The notes under the pieces were generated by a model that was not told the origin of the DNA, made no database searches, and saw nothing but the letters and a program-made list of their open reading frames with translations. The position numbers and the translations under genes are program-made. Shown here one piece after another: positions 24,100-32,823 of a stretch of 64,000 bases of DNA. Where the stretch lies: NCBI RefSeq assembly GCF_000716785.1, contig NZ_JNYY01000006.1, positions 186,001 to 250,000 of the forward strand, given 5' to 3'. Numbering within the stretch: position 1 is the stretch's first letter; each line of letters starts with the position of its first letter. The stretch comes from Amycolatopsis vancoresmycina. GTDB taxonomy: Bacteria > Actinomycetota > Actinomycetes > Mycobacteriales > Pseudonocardiaceae.

Positions 24100-25575
24100 T
24101 CAGTTACCCGGCTTGATGCTGATCGACGTCGGCGGGGCGTTCAGCGACGACGAAGGCGCGTTGGTCCCCGAGCCGCCCGGGCCGACCGGGATCTCCGGAG
24201 CCGTCGACTGCGTTCCGCCGCCACCACCGCTGCCGCCGTCACCGAAGAGGAAGATCGCGCCGACGACCAGGCCGGCCACGACCATCAGGCCGAGCACGAT
24301 GAAGAGCCACTTCTTGCCACCGCCGCTCTTCGGCTGGTGGAACGCACCGGCACCGCCCGCGGGCATCGGCGGGCGCAGGCGCATCGGGTCCTGGCCGTAG
24401 CCCGGCGGGGGCATGCCCGGCTGCTGCGGGTAGCCGTACCCGGGTGGCGGGCCCTGCGGTGGCATTCCCTGCGGCATCCCGGGCGGCGGCCCCTGCTGGG
24501 GGTAGCCGTAACCCGGAGGCGGGCCCTGCGGCGGCGGGCCTTGCGGGCCGGGGCCTCCGGGGCCCGGGCCGTAGCCGGGCTGCTGCTGTCCTCCGTACGG
24601 GTGCACGGGGGCCCCCTCTCCCTGCGGTGCGCTGTTCTGGTGCGGTCCCTGTTGTACCTGACCAGGACGCTGCGGCGCGGGGATTCCGCCCGAATGGGAC
24701 CCGGGCGGGCCCGGCGGGGTGTCGGACGTGGCGAGGGGGCCGAGCGCGCGGCGGGCGGCCGCGACCATCTCGACGCAGCTGGGGTAGCGGTCGGCCGGGT
24801 TCTTGGCCATGCCGCGGCGGATCACCTCGTCGATCGACGGCGGCAGCGCGACGGCGCGCGAGATCGACGGCGGCTCGCCGTTGAGGTGCCCCTTGATCAC
24901 CGTCGGGACGTCGCCCTTGAACGGCGGGCTGCCGGTGAGGCAGGCGTAGAGGACGCACGTCAGCGCGTACTGGTCGGTGCGCCCGTCCAGCGGCTCCCCG
25001 CGCAGGTGCTCGGGGGCCGCGTACGTGGGCGAGCCGAGGAAGTCGCCGCCGCGCGTCCGGTGCCCGGTCGCGCCGCGGCGCGTCAGGCCGAAGTCGGCGA
25101 CGTACACGTGTTCGCGCGAAGTCTCCTTCTTCGTCACGAGCACGTTCGCCGGCTTGACGTCCAGGTGGACCAGACCACGGTTGTGCAGCGTGTCGAGCGC
25201 GTCCGCGACCTGGTCCAGCATCGTCAACGCGCGCGCGGGCGCGATCGGGCCCGCCGAGATCAGCCCGGCGAGATCGCCGCCGTCGACCATCCGCATGGCG
25301 ATGTAGAGCATGCCGTCGAGCTCGCCGAAGTCGTACAGCGGCACGACGTTGGCGTGGTCGATCGCGGAGGTGTTGCGCGCCTCGTCGACGAACCGTTCGC
25401 GGAACTCGGCGTCGGCCCCGAGGTGGTCACCGATGACCTTCAGGGCCACCTTGCGGCCGAGCCGCACGTCGGTGGCCTTGTAGGTCACGCTCATGCCGCC
25501 CTTGCCGAGCACCCCGTCGATGCGGTAGTTGCCCAGCCGGCGACCGGTGAGGTCCCCCGACACGTCGCCTGTCAC
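24100..25575 (-). CDS. Membrane Ser/Thr protein kinase (PknB-type kinase domain)
   Basis: A 491-residue transmembrane kinase. Kinase domain over about residues 15-275: Gly-loop LGKGGMSVTYKA, Lys in VALKVIG, catalytic loop VHLDVKPANVL (HLD in place of HRD), DFG in VADFGLT. The middle is a Pro/Gly/Gln-rich linker with repeated PPGYGYPQQ units, then one membrane helix (WLFIVLGLMVVAGLVVGAIFLF) and a short outside tail without PASTA domains, so the signal it senses is not apparent. GTG start at 25575. The gene precedes groEL on the same strand, but the double CIRCE gives groEL its own promoter. Confidence 0.88.
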   Translation of the reverse strand: MTGDVSGDLTGRRLGNYRIDGVLGKGGMSVTYKATDVRLGRKVALKVIGDHLGADAEFRERFVDEARNTSAIDHANVVPLYDFGELDGMLYIAMRMVDGGDLAGLISAGPIAPARALTMLDQVADALDTLHNRGLVHLDVKPANVLVTKKETSREHVYVADFGLTRRGATGHRTRGGDFLGSPTYAAPEHLRGEPLDGRTDQYALTCVLYACLTGSPPFKGDVPTVIKGHLNGEPPSISRAVALPPSIDEVIRRGMAKNPADRYPSCVEMVAAARRALGPLATSDTPPGPPGSHSGGIPAPQRPGQVQQGPHQNSAPQGEGAPVHPYGGQQQPGYGPGPGGPGPQGPPPQGPPPGYGYPQQGPPPGMPQGMPPQGPPPGYGYPQQPGMPPPGYGQDPMRLRPPMPAGGAGAFHQPKSGGGKKWLFIVLGLMVVAGLVVGAIFLFGDGGSGGGGGTQSTAPEIPVGPGGSGTNAPSSSLNAPPTSISIKPGN

Positions 25576-25639
25576 GCCCGCAGCCTAACGCCCCTGGTTC
25601 GGCGCCTGCCGGGGGTTCACCGATCAGCAGCGGAGCTGG

Positions 25640-25846
25640 TTACGAAACCTTGCGCACATCGGCTGCCTGGCTACGACCATCGCGGCCGGACTGGACTTCG
25701 AACTCGACGCGGTCGCCTTCGTCCAGAGTGCGGAATCCTTCGGACTGGATGGCCGAATAGTGGACGAACACGTCCGGGCCCTCCGTGGATTCGATGAACC
25801 CGTAGCCCTTTTCCGAGTTGAACCATTTGACGGTGCCGACAGCCAC
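25640..25846 (-). CDS. Cold-shock protein
   Basis: A 68-residue OB-fold nucleic-acid-binding protein: starts VAVGTVKWFNSEKGYGFIE, with RNP1 (KGYGFI) and RNP2 (VFVHY) motifs and the usual end of the domain (SGRDGRSQAADVRKV). Acts as RNA chaperone or antiterminator. GTG at 25846 with ggaggg five bases upstream fixes the start; the frame upstream to 25945 is not conserved. Confidence 0.92.
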   Translation of the reverse strand: MAVGTVKWFNSEKGYGFIESTEGPDVFVHYSAIQSEGFRTLDEGDRVEFEVQSGRDGRSQAADVRKVS

Positions 25847-25957
25847 GGCGCCCTCCCTCAGCACAAAGGATCCGCTGGCCCGAGCGGATGCCAGCGGCGG
25901 AGTGCCAATCACGCTACCGGAATTATTTCCCGCGGCAATGGGCAATTCGTCCGAAGA

Positions 25958-26581
25958 TCACGAACCCGAAAGGCGTCGGTTCCGCGCGTGCACGAGCACC
26001 GTCCCGGGACCCGCGAAGTCGACCGCGAGCCCTTCGCCGGTGCGCAGTGACTGCGGCCCGCCGGGGTCGAGGGCCCGCAGCCGGCACTGCACGGTGTCCG
26101 GGTAGGCCAGCAGGTAGTCCGGCCGGACGGTGACCAGCTCGCCCTTGCCGAGCTCGAACGCGTCCACCGGGCCGGGCGCGGCCAGCACGAGCGGCCCGGT
26201 TCCGCTGTAGTGCTCCAGGAACCCCGAATCGGCGCCGAAGAGCTGTTGCAGCGGCACCCACCCGGTGTCGTGCCGGACCGACGAAGGCCGCACCAGCACG
26301 GCGTCCCGGTGCACCGACCAGCCCGTGGCGCCGCCGAGTTCCAGCGGGTAGACGTCGCCGGGGCGCAACGGCGCGAAGTCGATCCAGCCGCCGTCGGACG
26401 GCGCGGTGTAGACGGCCGTCGTGCTCTTGCCCGCGCGGACCCCACCGCGGCCCGCCGGCGTCTCGGTGACGCCGAACCGGCTGGCGAGCAGGGTTTCCGG
26501 CGCGGCCCGCACGGACTCGCCCGGGTCCAGCAGGACGCGGGCGACGCCGAAGACCGGGGTGTGCCGGGTCTGGACGCGCAT
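25958..26581 (-). CDS. AIM24 family protein, downstream paralogue
   Basis: A 207-residue beta-rich protein of the AIM24/TRAP-like family. It keeps the family pattern seen in its upstream neighbour (GGVRAGKSTTAVYTAPSDGGWID, DVYPLELGG, LGKGELVTVRPDYLLAYPDTVQCRLRAL, GEGLAVDFAGPGTVLVHARN) but is strongly diverged. Function in bacteria is unknown. Its ATG overlaps the upstream stop as TGATG, so translation is coupled and the two products probably act together. Confidence 0.8.
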   Translation of the reverse strand: MRVQTRHTPVFGVARVLLDPGESVRAAPETLLASRFGVTETPAGRGGVRAGKSTTAVYTAPSDGGWIDFAPLRPGDVYPLELGGATGWSVHRDAVLVRPSSVRHDTGWVPLQQLFGADSGFLEHYSGTGPLVLAAPGPVDAFELGKGELVTVRPDYLLAYPDTVQCRLRALDPGGPQSLRTGEGLAVDFAGPGTVLVHARNRRLSGS

Positions 26582-27258
26582 CAGCGTGACGGGACGTGGG
26601 AGACGATCCAGTTCACCAGCGCGGACGGGTTGCGCGTCTGCGTCATGATCTGGCCGGGGCCGACGAAGTCGAACACGAGACCTTCGCCGCTCTTCATGGA
26701 CTGGATGATGCCCTGCGCGACCTTCCGGATCTGGTACTGCACGGTGTCGGCGTATGCGACGACGTGCCCGGTGTCGATGGTCACCATTTCGCCCTGCTGC
26801 AGCGTGATGGTCTCGACCGCGCCGTAGCAGGAGACGAGCAGCTGGCCCTGCCCGGTGGCATGCGTCAGGAACCCGCCCTCGCCGCCCATCAGGTTCTTCA
26901 TGCCACCCCACTTGGTCTCGGTCTGCACGCCGTGCGACGACGCGAGCCAGCAGCCGCGGGTGACGGCCCAGCCGGTGCGGCCGTCGAGGGTGATCACCTG
27001 GATGTCGCCGGGCAGGTTGGCGGCGACGTCGACCCAGCCGCCGTTCTGCGGCGCGGTGAAGGTGGAGATGAAGAAGGACTCGCCGGAGAGGAACGCGCGG
27101 CCGAGGCCCTTCATGATCCCGCCCTGCGCCTGCGACTGCACCTGCACGCCGTAGCTGGTGGCCATCATGGCGCCGGACTCGACCTGGCACGGCTCGCCGG
27201 GCGCCAGCATCAGCCGGGCGACGGCGAACGAGGGCTGTTGACGGATTCCGACCTGCAT
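26581..27258 (-). CDS. AIM24 family protein, upstream paralogue
   Basis: A 225-residue member of the AIM24 family: FAVARLMLAPGEPCQVESGAMM, IMKGLGRAFLSGESFFISTF, GGWVDVAANLPGDIQVI, GGMKNLMGGEGGFLTHATG, GEMVTIDTGHVVAYADTVQ, GEGLVFDFVGPGQIMTQTRN. It is the canonical copy; the downstream gene is a shortened paralogue. ATG at 27258 with ggggag six bases upstream. Divergent from moeA, the two starts being 73 bp apart. Confidence 0.85.
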   Translation of the reverse strand: MQVGIRQQPSFAVARLMLAPGEPCQVESGAMMATSYGVQVQSQAQGGIMKGLGRAFLSGESFFISTFTAPQNGGWVDVAANLPGDIQVITLDGRTGWAVTRGCWLASSHGVQTETKWGGMKNLMGGEGGFLTHATGQGQLLVSCYGAVETITLQQGEMVTIDTGHVVAYADTVQYQIRKVAQGIIQSMKSGEGLVFDFVGPGQIMTQTRNPSALVNWIVSHVPSR

Positions 27259-27331
27259 GCGTGCTCCCCTGTGGCGTGCGCTTGTCGGGGCAGAGTCTTG
27301 CACGCCGGGAAAAGCCGGGGAGGATGGTCCG

Positions 27332-28522
27332 GTGATCTCCGTCGACGACTACCGCGACCGCGTTGCCGCGCTCCTCGGCACCGCCCCCGCGACCGCCATG
27401 CCCCTCGCCGCCGCGGCCGGTCTCGTCCTGGCCGAGGACGTGACGGCGACCGTGTCCCTGCCGCCCTTCGACAACTCCGCGATGGACGGTTACGCGGTCC
27501 GCGCGACGGACGTCTCGGGGCCCGTGACGCTGCCGGTCGCCGACGACATCCCGGCCGGCCGGGTCGACGTCCGGCCGCTGGAGCCGGGCACCGCGCACCG
27601 GATCATGACCGGCGCGCCGCTGCCGCCGGGCGCGGACGCCGTCGTGATGGTCGAGGACACCGACGGCGGCACGTCGCAGGTGACCATCTCGGTGCCCGCC
27701 CGCGAAGGCGCGCACATCCGCCGGACCGGCGAGGACGTCGTCGAAGGCAGCGTCGCGCTGCACGCCGGAACCGTGCTGGGCCATTCCCAGCTGGGCCTGG
27801 CGGCCGCGGTCGGGCTCGCGGAGGTGCGGGTGCACCGGCCGCTGCGGGTGCTGGTGGCCTCGACCGGCACCGAGCTGATCGACGCACCGGCCCCGCTGCG
27901 CCACGGCCAGATCTACGAGTCCAACAGCGTGATGCTGGCGGCGGCGATCCGCGGCCTCGGCTGCGAGGTCGACGTGGTTCGCAGCGTCGTCGACGACGTC
28001 GAGGAGTTCCGCAAGGTCATCGAGCCCAAGCTGGCCGGGGCCGACCTGCTGGTGACGTCCGGCGGCGTCAGCGCGGGCGCGTACGAAGTGGTGAAGGACG
28101 CGCTGACCGGCCAGGGGGTCGAGTTCGCGAAGATCGCGATGCAGCCGGGCGGCCCGCAGGGCTGCGGGCGCTGGCAGGGCGTGCCGGTGGTGACGCTGCC
28201 CGGCAACCCGGTCAGCGTGCTGGTGTCGTTCGAGGCGTTCCTGCGCCCGGCGATCCTGACGGCGCTGGGCCACACCGACGTCTCCCGCAGGCGGGTGCGG
28301 GCCCGGCTGAACGAGGAGATGTCCTCGCCGGCCGGGCGCCGCCAGTACCGCCGCGGGGTGTTCACCCCGTCCGACCGCGAGGTGACCGGGCTCGTCGGGC
28401 CGCGCGGCGGACCGGGCTCGCACCTGCTCGGCGCGTTCACCCAGGCGAACTGCCTGATCGTGCTGCCGGAGGACGTCACGTCGGTTGCGGTTGGCGACGA
28501 GGTGGAAGTCCTGCTGCTCTGA
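27332..28522 (+). CDS. moeA: Molybdopterin molybdotransferase
   Basis: A 396-residue enzyme inserting molybdate into adenylylated molybdopterin, the last step of molybdenum-cofactor synthesis. Family blocks: PPFDNSAMDGYAVRATD, GTAHRIMTGAPLPPGADAVV, STGTEL, SGGVSAGAYE, LPGNPVSVLVSFEAFLRP, and a C-terminal beta domain ending VAVGDEVEVLLL. GTG at 27332 with ggggagga upstream. No other mo genes are present. The last 47 bp overlap the 3' end of the convergent MFS gene. Position next to psd-pssA matches the moeA2 locus of mycobacteria. Confidence 0.9.
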   Translation: MISVDDYRDRVAALLGTAPATAMPLAAAAGLVLAEDVTATVSLPPFDNSAMDGYAVRATDVSGPVTLPVADDIPAGRVDVRPLEPGTAHRIMTGAPLPPGADAVVMVEDTDGGTSQVTISVPAREGAHIRRTGEDVVEGSVALHAGTVLGHSQLGLAAAVGLAEVRVHRPLRVLVASTGTELIDAPAPLRHGQIYESNSVMLAAAIRGLGCEVDVVRSVVDDVEEFRKVIEPKLAGADLLVTSGGVSAGAYEVVKDALTGQGVEFAKIAMQPGGPQGCGRWQGVPVVTLPGNPVSVLVSFEAFLRPAILTALGHTDVSRRRVRARLNEEMSSPAGRRQYRRGVFTPSDREVTGLVGPRGGPGSHLLGAFTQANCLIVLPEDVTSVAVGDEVEVLLL

Positions 28523-29729
28523 CCGGGAAGTCCCGCAGCTTCCGCAGCGGGGCGAGCATCGCCAGCGCGGCGATCAGCACGCCGGCCATCACCCAGAGCG
28601 TCTCGCGGACGCCGATCGCCTCGCCCAGCGCGCCACCGAGGACACCGGCCAGCGGGATCGTGCCGTAGTTGACGATCGCCGCGCTGGAGTTGATCCGGCT
28701 GAACAGCTCGGGCGGGCAGTACTGCTGCCGGAACGTCGTGGTCAGGATGTTCGAGGCGATCAGCCCGGCGCAGACGCCGAACAGCGCGAGCACGTAGAGC
28801 ACCAGGCCCCAGCCCGGCCCGCTCAGCGGCCCGAGCAGCCCCATCGGCGCGGCGAACGCCTCGCACACCAGGAACGCGCGAGCGGTGCCGAGGCGGCTGC
28901 CGAGCCGTCCGACCAGGGCCGCGCCGAGCACGCCGCCGGTGGCGGCCACCGCCAGGACCAGGCCCACCAGGCCCGGCGGGGCGCCGAGGGTGCGGGAGAG
29001 GAAGACGATCTGGATGGCGCCGTACCCGGTCAGCGCGATGTTCGAGACGGCGCCGAACACCATCAGCGTCCGCAGGTAGCGGTCGTGCACCACGAACCGC
29101 AGGCCTTCGGCGATCTGGCTGCGCAAGGGCGTGCGCTCGGCCGGGACCACGGTCTCGCGCCGCCGGATCGCCCGCACGCAGCCGACGGAGACGCCGAAGC
29201 TGACCGCGTCGGCCAGGATGCCGCTGACCGGCCCGAACGCCTGGGCCAGCAGGCCGGCCAGGCCCGGTCCGGCGACTTCCGCCACGGACTCGCTGCCCTG
29301 CAGCTTGGCGTTGGCTTCGAGGAGTTCACCGGCCCCGACCAGGGCCGGCAGGTACGCGCGGTAGGCGAGGGTGAAGAACACCTTCGCGATGCCGCCGAGC
29401 AGCGCGGCCGCCAGCAGCAACGGCATGGACAGCGCGCCGAAGGCCGCCGCGAGCGGGACGCCGCCGAACACCAGCATCGACACCGTGTTGCAGGTCAGCA
29501 TGACCGGCCGCTTCGCGAGCCGGTCCACCCAGGCGCCGGCGGGCAACCCGATCACCAGCCACGGCAGCCAGGCCGCGGCCGTCAGCAGCGCGACTTCGAA
29601 GGTGCTCGCCTGCAGCGTGACCACCGCGACCAGCGGCAACGCCGTGCTCGCGACCATGCTGCCGAGCATGCTGGTGGTCTCGCCGGTCCAAAGCAGCCGG
29701 AAGTCCCTGTTCCCCCAGAGCCCCTTCAC
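28476..29729 (-). CDS. MFS transporter
   Basis: A 417-residue major-facilitator exporter with about 12 hydrophobic segments, starting VKGLWGNRDFRLLWTGETTSMLG and carrying the loop 2-3 motif GAWVDRLAKRPVM, as in the MFS_3/enterobactin-exporter-like drug efflux group. The GTG at 29729 overlaps the stop of the ArsR-type regulator gene as GTGA, so regulator and pump form one operon. Substrate unknown. Its 3' end overlaps moeA coding sequence by 47 bp. Confidence 0.87.
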   Translation of the reverse strand: MKGLWGNRDFRLLWTGETTSMLGSMVASTALPLVAVVTLQASTFEVALLTAAAWLPWLVIGLPAGAWVDRLAKRPVMLTCNTVSMLVFGGVPLAAAFGALSMPLLLAAALLGGIAKVFFTLAYRAYLPALVGAGELLEANAKLQGSESVAEVAGPGLAGLLAQAFGPVSGILADAVSFGVSVGCVRAIRRRETVVPAERTPLRSQIAEGLRFVVHDRYLRTLMVFGAVSNIALTGYGAIQIVFLSRTLGAPPGLVGLVLAVAATGGVLGAALVGRLGSRLGTARAFLVCEAFAAPMGLLGPLSGPGWGLVLYVLALFGVCAGLIASNILTTTFRQQYCPPELFSRINSSAAIVNYGTIPLAGVLGGALGEAIGVRETLWVMAGVLIAALAMLAPLRKLRDFPVRAAGLPPRRQPQPT

Positions 29730-30289
29730 GGCTGGCCCAGCGAAGCCCGCGCGGCGACGAAGACCGGACGGCGCTCGGCGCCGTCGTCGGGCTGGGACCG
29801 GTCGCGGTACTCGGCGAGCATCGCGACGATCCGGTCGTTCAGCTCGTCCAGCTCGGCGATGGACAGCCGCGCCCACCCGTCGATGCTGAACAGCGCGCCC
29901 CGCCACTCCGGTGGGTAGGTGTCGCGGCTGGCCAGCCACTTGCGCGCCACGGCGTGCTGGTGGTCGAGGGTCAGCACCTCGGCCGCCTCGGCGATCGGGT
30001 CGTCGGGGAAGTCCTGCGCGCCCCACTTGATCGCGCTGGACGTGCGCCGCCACCACCGTTCACGGCGGTCGCGCGCGAGTTCGGGCGCCTCTTCGATGAG
30101 CTCGCTGGCTGCCAGCACCTTGAGGTGGTGGCTGATGTTGCCGACCGCCTGCCCCGTCTTCTCGGCCAGCAGTGATGCCGTCGCCGGGCCGTCGAGGTGC
30201 AGCAGGTCCAGCAGCCGGTGGCGCAGCGGGTGCGCGATGGCCGCGAGGGCCTTCGAGTCGCGGATCTCCCGGACGTTCTTCTCTTCCAT
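29726..30289 (-). CDS. ArsR family winged-helix regulator controlling the MFS pump
   Basis: A 187-residue regulator: the winged helix starts KALAAIAHPLRHRLLDLLHL, recognition helix region AVGNISHHLKVLAASELIEE, wing RRERWWRRTS. The C-terminal half is the helical extension seen in helix-turn-helix proteins paired with drug exporters. No metal-binding Cys motif of ArsR/SmtB type is visible, so an organic ligand is more likely. ATG at 30289, without a clear Shine-Dalgarno. A large nested dyad directly upstream is the probable autoregulatory operator. Confidence 0.85.
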   Translation of the reverse strand: MEEKNVREIRDSKALAAIAHPLRHRLLDLLHLDGPATASLLAEKTGQAVGNISHHLKVLAASELIEEAPELARDRRERWWRRTSSAIKWGAQDFPDDPIAEAAEVLTLDHQHAVARKWLASRDTYPPEWRGALFSIDGWARLSIAELDELNDRIVAMLAEYRDRSQPDDGAERRPVFVAARASLGQP

Positions 30290-30294
30290 GACGC

Positions 30295-30336
30295 ACAAGA
30301 GTAGTTGTACAAGAACTCTTGTGCAATAGCTCTTGT
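30295..30336. promoter_or_regulatory. Nested dyad operator between the ArsR-type gene and the GlsB-like gene
   Basis: Outer arms acaagag (30295-30301) and ctcttgt (30330-30336); inner arms acaaga (30309-30314) and tcttgt (30317-30322). Both pairs share one centre at 30315.5. It begins 5 bp from the regulator start codon and ends 25 bp from the divergent gene at 30362, so it could control both directions. Confidence 0.75.
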
Positions 30337-30361
30337 ACGTCCGCTCGCGTAAGCTTCGGCC

Positions 30362-30646
30362 ATGGGTTTCGTCGCATGGGTGATCTTCGGCGCGATCGTC
30401 GGCTGGGCCGCGAACCTGGTCGTCGGCGGGCGGGCGCGGCAGCGGCAGGGTTGCCTGGTCAGCGTGCTCGTCGGCGTCGTCGGCGCGGCCTTGGGCGGCC
30501 TGATCTACCGGCTCGCGACCGGCCAGGCGAAGACGTTCGACTTCGACTTCCCCAGCTTCGGCGTGGCCATCCTCGGTGCCGTCGTGCTGCTGGCGATCCT
30601 GCGGCTGATCAGCGGGCGCACCCGGCGTCCGAGTGACCGTTGGTAA
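30362..30646 (+). CDS. GlsB/YeaQ/YmgE family stress-response membrane protein
   Basis: A 94-residue inner-membrane protein with three hydrophobic segments: MGFVAWVIFGAIVGWAANLV, GCLVSVLVGVVGAALGGLIY and FGVAILGAVVLLAILRLI, the usual transglycosylase-associated (YeaQ) pattern. Role unknown, often stress-induced. Divergent from the ArsR-type regulator and next to its operator. Confidence 0.87.
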   Translation: MGFVAWVIFGAIVGWAANLVVGGRARQRQGCLVSVLVGVVGAALGGLIYRLATGQAKTFDFDFPSFGVAILGAVVLLAILRLISGRTRRPSDRW

Positions 30647-30686
30647 CTTTTGCCGAGGCGAACAGTGATCAAGCGGCCGCCGGCCG

Positions 30687-30899
30687 CTAGACTGCTCCCT
30701 CACGCGCATCTCCCGGTGGCCGGGTGCGTGCGCCGTCGGGGGGCGGATGCACCCGGCCCCGTTTTCCGGCTTCGATGACGACGTCGACCGCGCGCACCGG
30801 GTCGACGAGCGGCGGCGCGGGTACCTCGTCGATCTCCTGACGCCATGCGCCCAAGAGCTCGCGAAGCCGGGCTTCGGCAAGATCGTGGCGATGGGTCAT
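30687..30899 (-). CDS. Small hypothetical protein
   Basis: A 70-residue predicted product starting THRHDLAEARLRELLGAWRQ, an amphipathic helical N-terminus, then a Pro-rich middle (DEVPAPPLVDPVRAVDVVIE) and a disordered tail. ATG at 30899 has gagga four bases upstream. No family recognised; support is the ribosome site and the coding-like helical start. It diverges from psd across a 248-bp gap in which tgtgtta-type words recur 23 bp apart (30951 and 30974), possibly regulator half-sites. Confidence 0.45.
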   Translation of the reverse strand: MTHRHDLAEARLRELLGAWRQEIDEVPAPPLVDPVRAVDVVIEAGKRGRVHPPPDGARTRPPGDAREGAV

Positions 30900-31147
30900 C
30901 GATCCTCACAAGGTCAGGCGGGCAGCGTCCCGAACGGCGGCAACTACTCAGTGTTATCGCCGAAATCGACTTTGTGTTACGACCGGGCGATCATTCCCAC
31001 CCGCCGCGGTGACCCCCGCCCGGAGGAGTCCGGCAGGGGCGCTCGGACACGCTCACCTGGGGCAGCGGTAGCGTGGGGGCGCCCGTACGCGGCCGCCGGA
31101 CCCCGGCGCCCATCCACTCTTCCGACACGAAACCAGGGGACCCGACC

Positions 31148-31873
31148 ATGAGCGGCACCCGGCCGGAGCCCGCCGGCAACCCAGTCGCGCACGCCCTCCA
31201 GCTCGCTCGCGAGACGCTGCCGCCGATGCACCCCGCGGGTCGTCCGTTCGTGGCGGGCGGCGTCGCCGCGACGCTGCTGGCCCGCCGGTTCTCCAAGCGC
31301 CTCGGCCTCGTCGGGGCACTGGCGACCGTGGCGACGGCCGCGTTCTTCCGCGAGCCGAAGCGCGTCCCGCCGGCGCGTGACGGCGTCGCGCTCGCCTCGG
31401 CCGACGGTCTCGTCTCCCTGATCGAGGAAGCCGTGCCGCCCGCCGAGCTCGGCCTGCCGGCCGAGCCGCGGATGCGCGTTTCGGTGTTCCTCTCGGTGTT
31501 CGACGTGCACGTCCAGCGCGTGCCGGCGAACGGCGTGATCGAGCGCGTCGCCTACCGGCCGGGCAAGTTCCTCTCCGCCGACCTGGACAAGGCCAGCGAC
31601 GACAACGAACGCAACTCCGTGCTGATGCGCACCGAAGACGGCCACGAGCTCGTCGTCGTGCAGATCGCCGGGCTGGTCGCGCGCCGCATCCTCTGCGAGA
31701 TCCGCGAGGGCGACAAGGTCGGCGCCGCCGCGACCTACGGCATCATCCGCTTCGGCTCGCGGGTCGACCTCTACCTCCCGCCGGGCTCGACGGTGCTGGT
31801 CAGCAAGGGCCAGCGCACGATCGGCGGCGAGACCGTGATCGCCGAACTCCCTGCCGCGCCTGCGAAAGGCTGA
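31148..31873 (+). CDS. psd: Phosphatidylserine decarboxylase proenzyme
   Basis: A 241-residue small-type (actinobacterial/archaeal) phosphatidylserine decarboxylase. It converts phosphatidylserine to phosphatidylethanolamine at the membrane. The self-cleavage site that makes the pyruvoyl group is the Gly-Ser in RFGSRVDLYLP near the C-terminus; FLSVFDVHVQRVPANG is the conserved His-containing block. ATG with gggga upstream. Three bases separate it from pssA, which makes its substrate. Confidence 0.93.
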   Translation: MSGTRPEPAGNPVAHALQLARETLPPMHPAGRPFVAGGVAATLLARRFSKRLGLVGALATVATAAFFREPKRVPPARDGVALASADGLVSLIEEAVPPAELGLPAEPRMRVSVFLSVFDVHVQRVPANGVIERVAYRPGKFLSADLDKASDDNERNSVLMRTEDGHELVVVQIAGLVARRILCEIREGDKVGAAATYGIIRFGSRVDLYLPPGSTVLVSKGQRTIGGETVIAELPAAPAKG

Positions 31874-31876
31874 TCG

Positions 31877-32821
31877 ATGGTCCGCGTGACCACCCCGGGC
31901 GTCCGGCTGCTCCCGAACGCCATCACCGTGCTGGCGCTGTGCGCGGGCCTGTCAGCCGTGCAGTTCGCGCTGACCAGGAACTACGGGATGGCGATCGCCT
32001 CGATCGGCATCGCGGCGGTGCTCGACAGCCTGGACGGCCGGATCGCGCGTCTCCTGGACGCGACGTCGAAGATGGGCGCCGAGCTGGACTCGCTGTCCGA
32101 CGGCATTTCGTTCGGCGTCGCGCCGGCGCTGGTGATCTACGTGTGGCAGACCGGCGCGGACCGGATCGGCTGGGTGGCGTCGCTGATCTTCGCCGTCTGC
32201 ATGATCCTGCGGCTGGCCCGGTTCAACACGCTGCTCGACGACACCGAACAGCCGCCGTACGCGAGCGAGTTCTTCGTCGGCGTCCCGGCGCCGGCGGGCG
32301 GCCTGCTGGCGATGCTGCCGCTGGTGGCCTACCTGCAGTGGGGCGAGGGGTGGTGGTCGTCGCAGTACGTCGTGTGGGCGTGGACGGTCGCCATCGCCGC
32401 GCTGCTGATCAGCCGCATCCCGACGCTGTCGCTGAAGACGGTCAAGGCACCGGCCAGGGCGATCGCGCCGCTGCTGATCGGCGTCGCCCTGCTGGCCGCG
32501 GCGATCATCCAGTTCCCGCTGGTCGCGCTGGTCGTGGCGATGATCCTGTACCTGGCGCACATCCCGTACTCGATCCACCGGCACCGCTGGCTGGCGGCGC
32601 ACCCGGAAGCCTGGACGGTCCCGCCGCGCGAGCGGCGAGCGATCCGCCGGGCCCGTTCCCCGCGCCGCCTCGGCCTGCGTCCCCCGCTGCGCCGCCGGGT
32701 CGCGGGCGCGGCGATGCGCGCGGTCCGCCTCCCCCGCGAGACGGCCCGCACCCCCCGCGTCACCTCGGAAAACGGCCAGCGCCGCCGCTCCTGGCGCCAG
32801 ATCGGCCTCCGCCGCAAGTAG
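31877..32821 (+). CDS. pssA: CDP-diacylglycerol-serine O-phosphatidyltransferase
   Basis: A 314-residue integral membrane enzyme making phosphatidylserine from CDP-diacylglycerol and serine. The CDP-alcohol phosphotransferase signature D-x2-DG-x2-AR-x8-G-x3-D-x3-D is present in LDSLDGRIAR and GAELDSLSD near residues 55-80; about six further hydrophobic segments follow. The last 60 residues are Arg/Pro-rich, longer than in many relatives. Operon with psd. Two bases after its stop the 21-bp repeat array begins. Confidence 0.93.
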   Translation: MVRVTTPGVRLLPNAITVLALCAGLSAVQFALTRNYGMAIASIGIAAVLDSLDGRIARLLDATSKMGAELDSLSDGISFGVAPALVIYVWQTGADRIGWVASLIFAVCMILRLARFNTLLDDTEQPPYASEFFVGVPAPAGGLLAMLPLVAYLQWGEGWWSSQYVVWAWTVAIAALLISRIPTLSLKTVKAPARAIAPLLIGVALLAAAIIQFPLVALVVAMILYLAHIPYSIHRHRWLAAHPEAWTVPPRERRAIRRARSPRRLGLRPPLRRRVAGAAMRAVRLPRETARTPRVTSENGQRRRSWRQIGLRRK

Positions 32822-32823
32822 TG

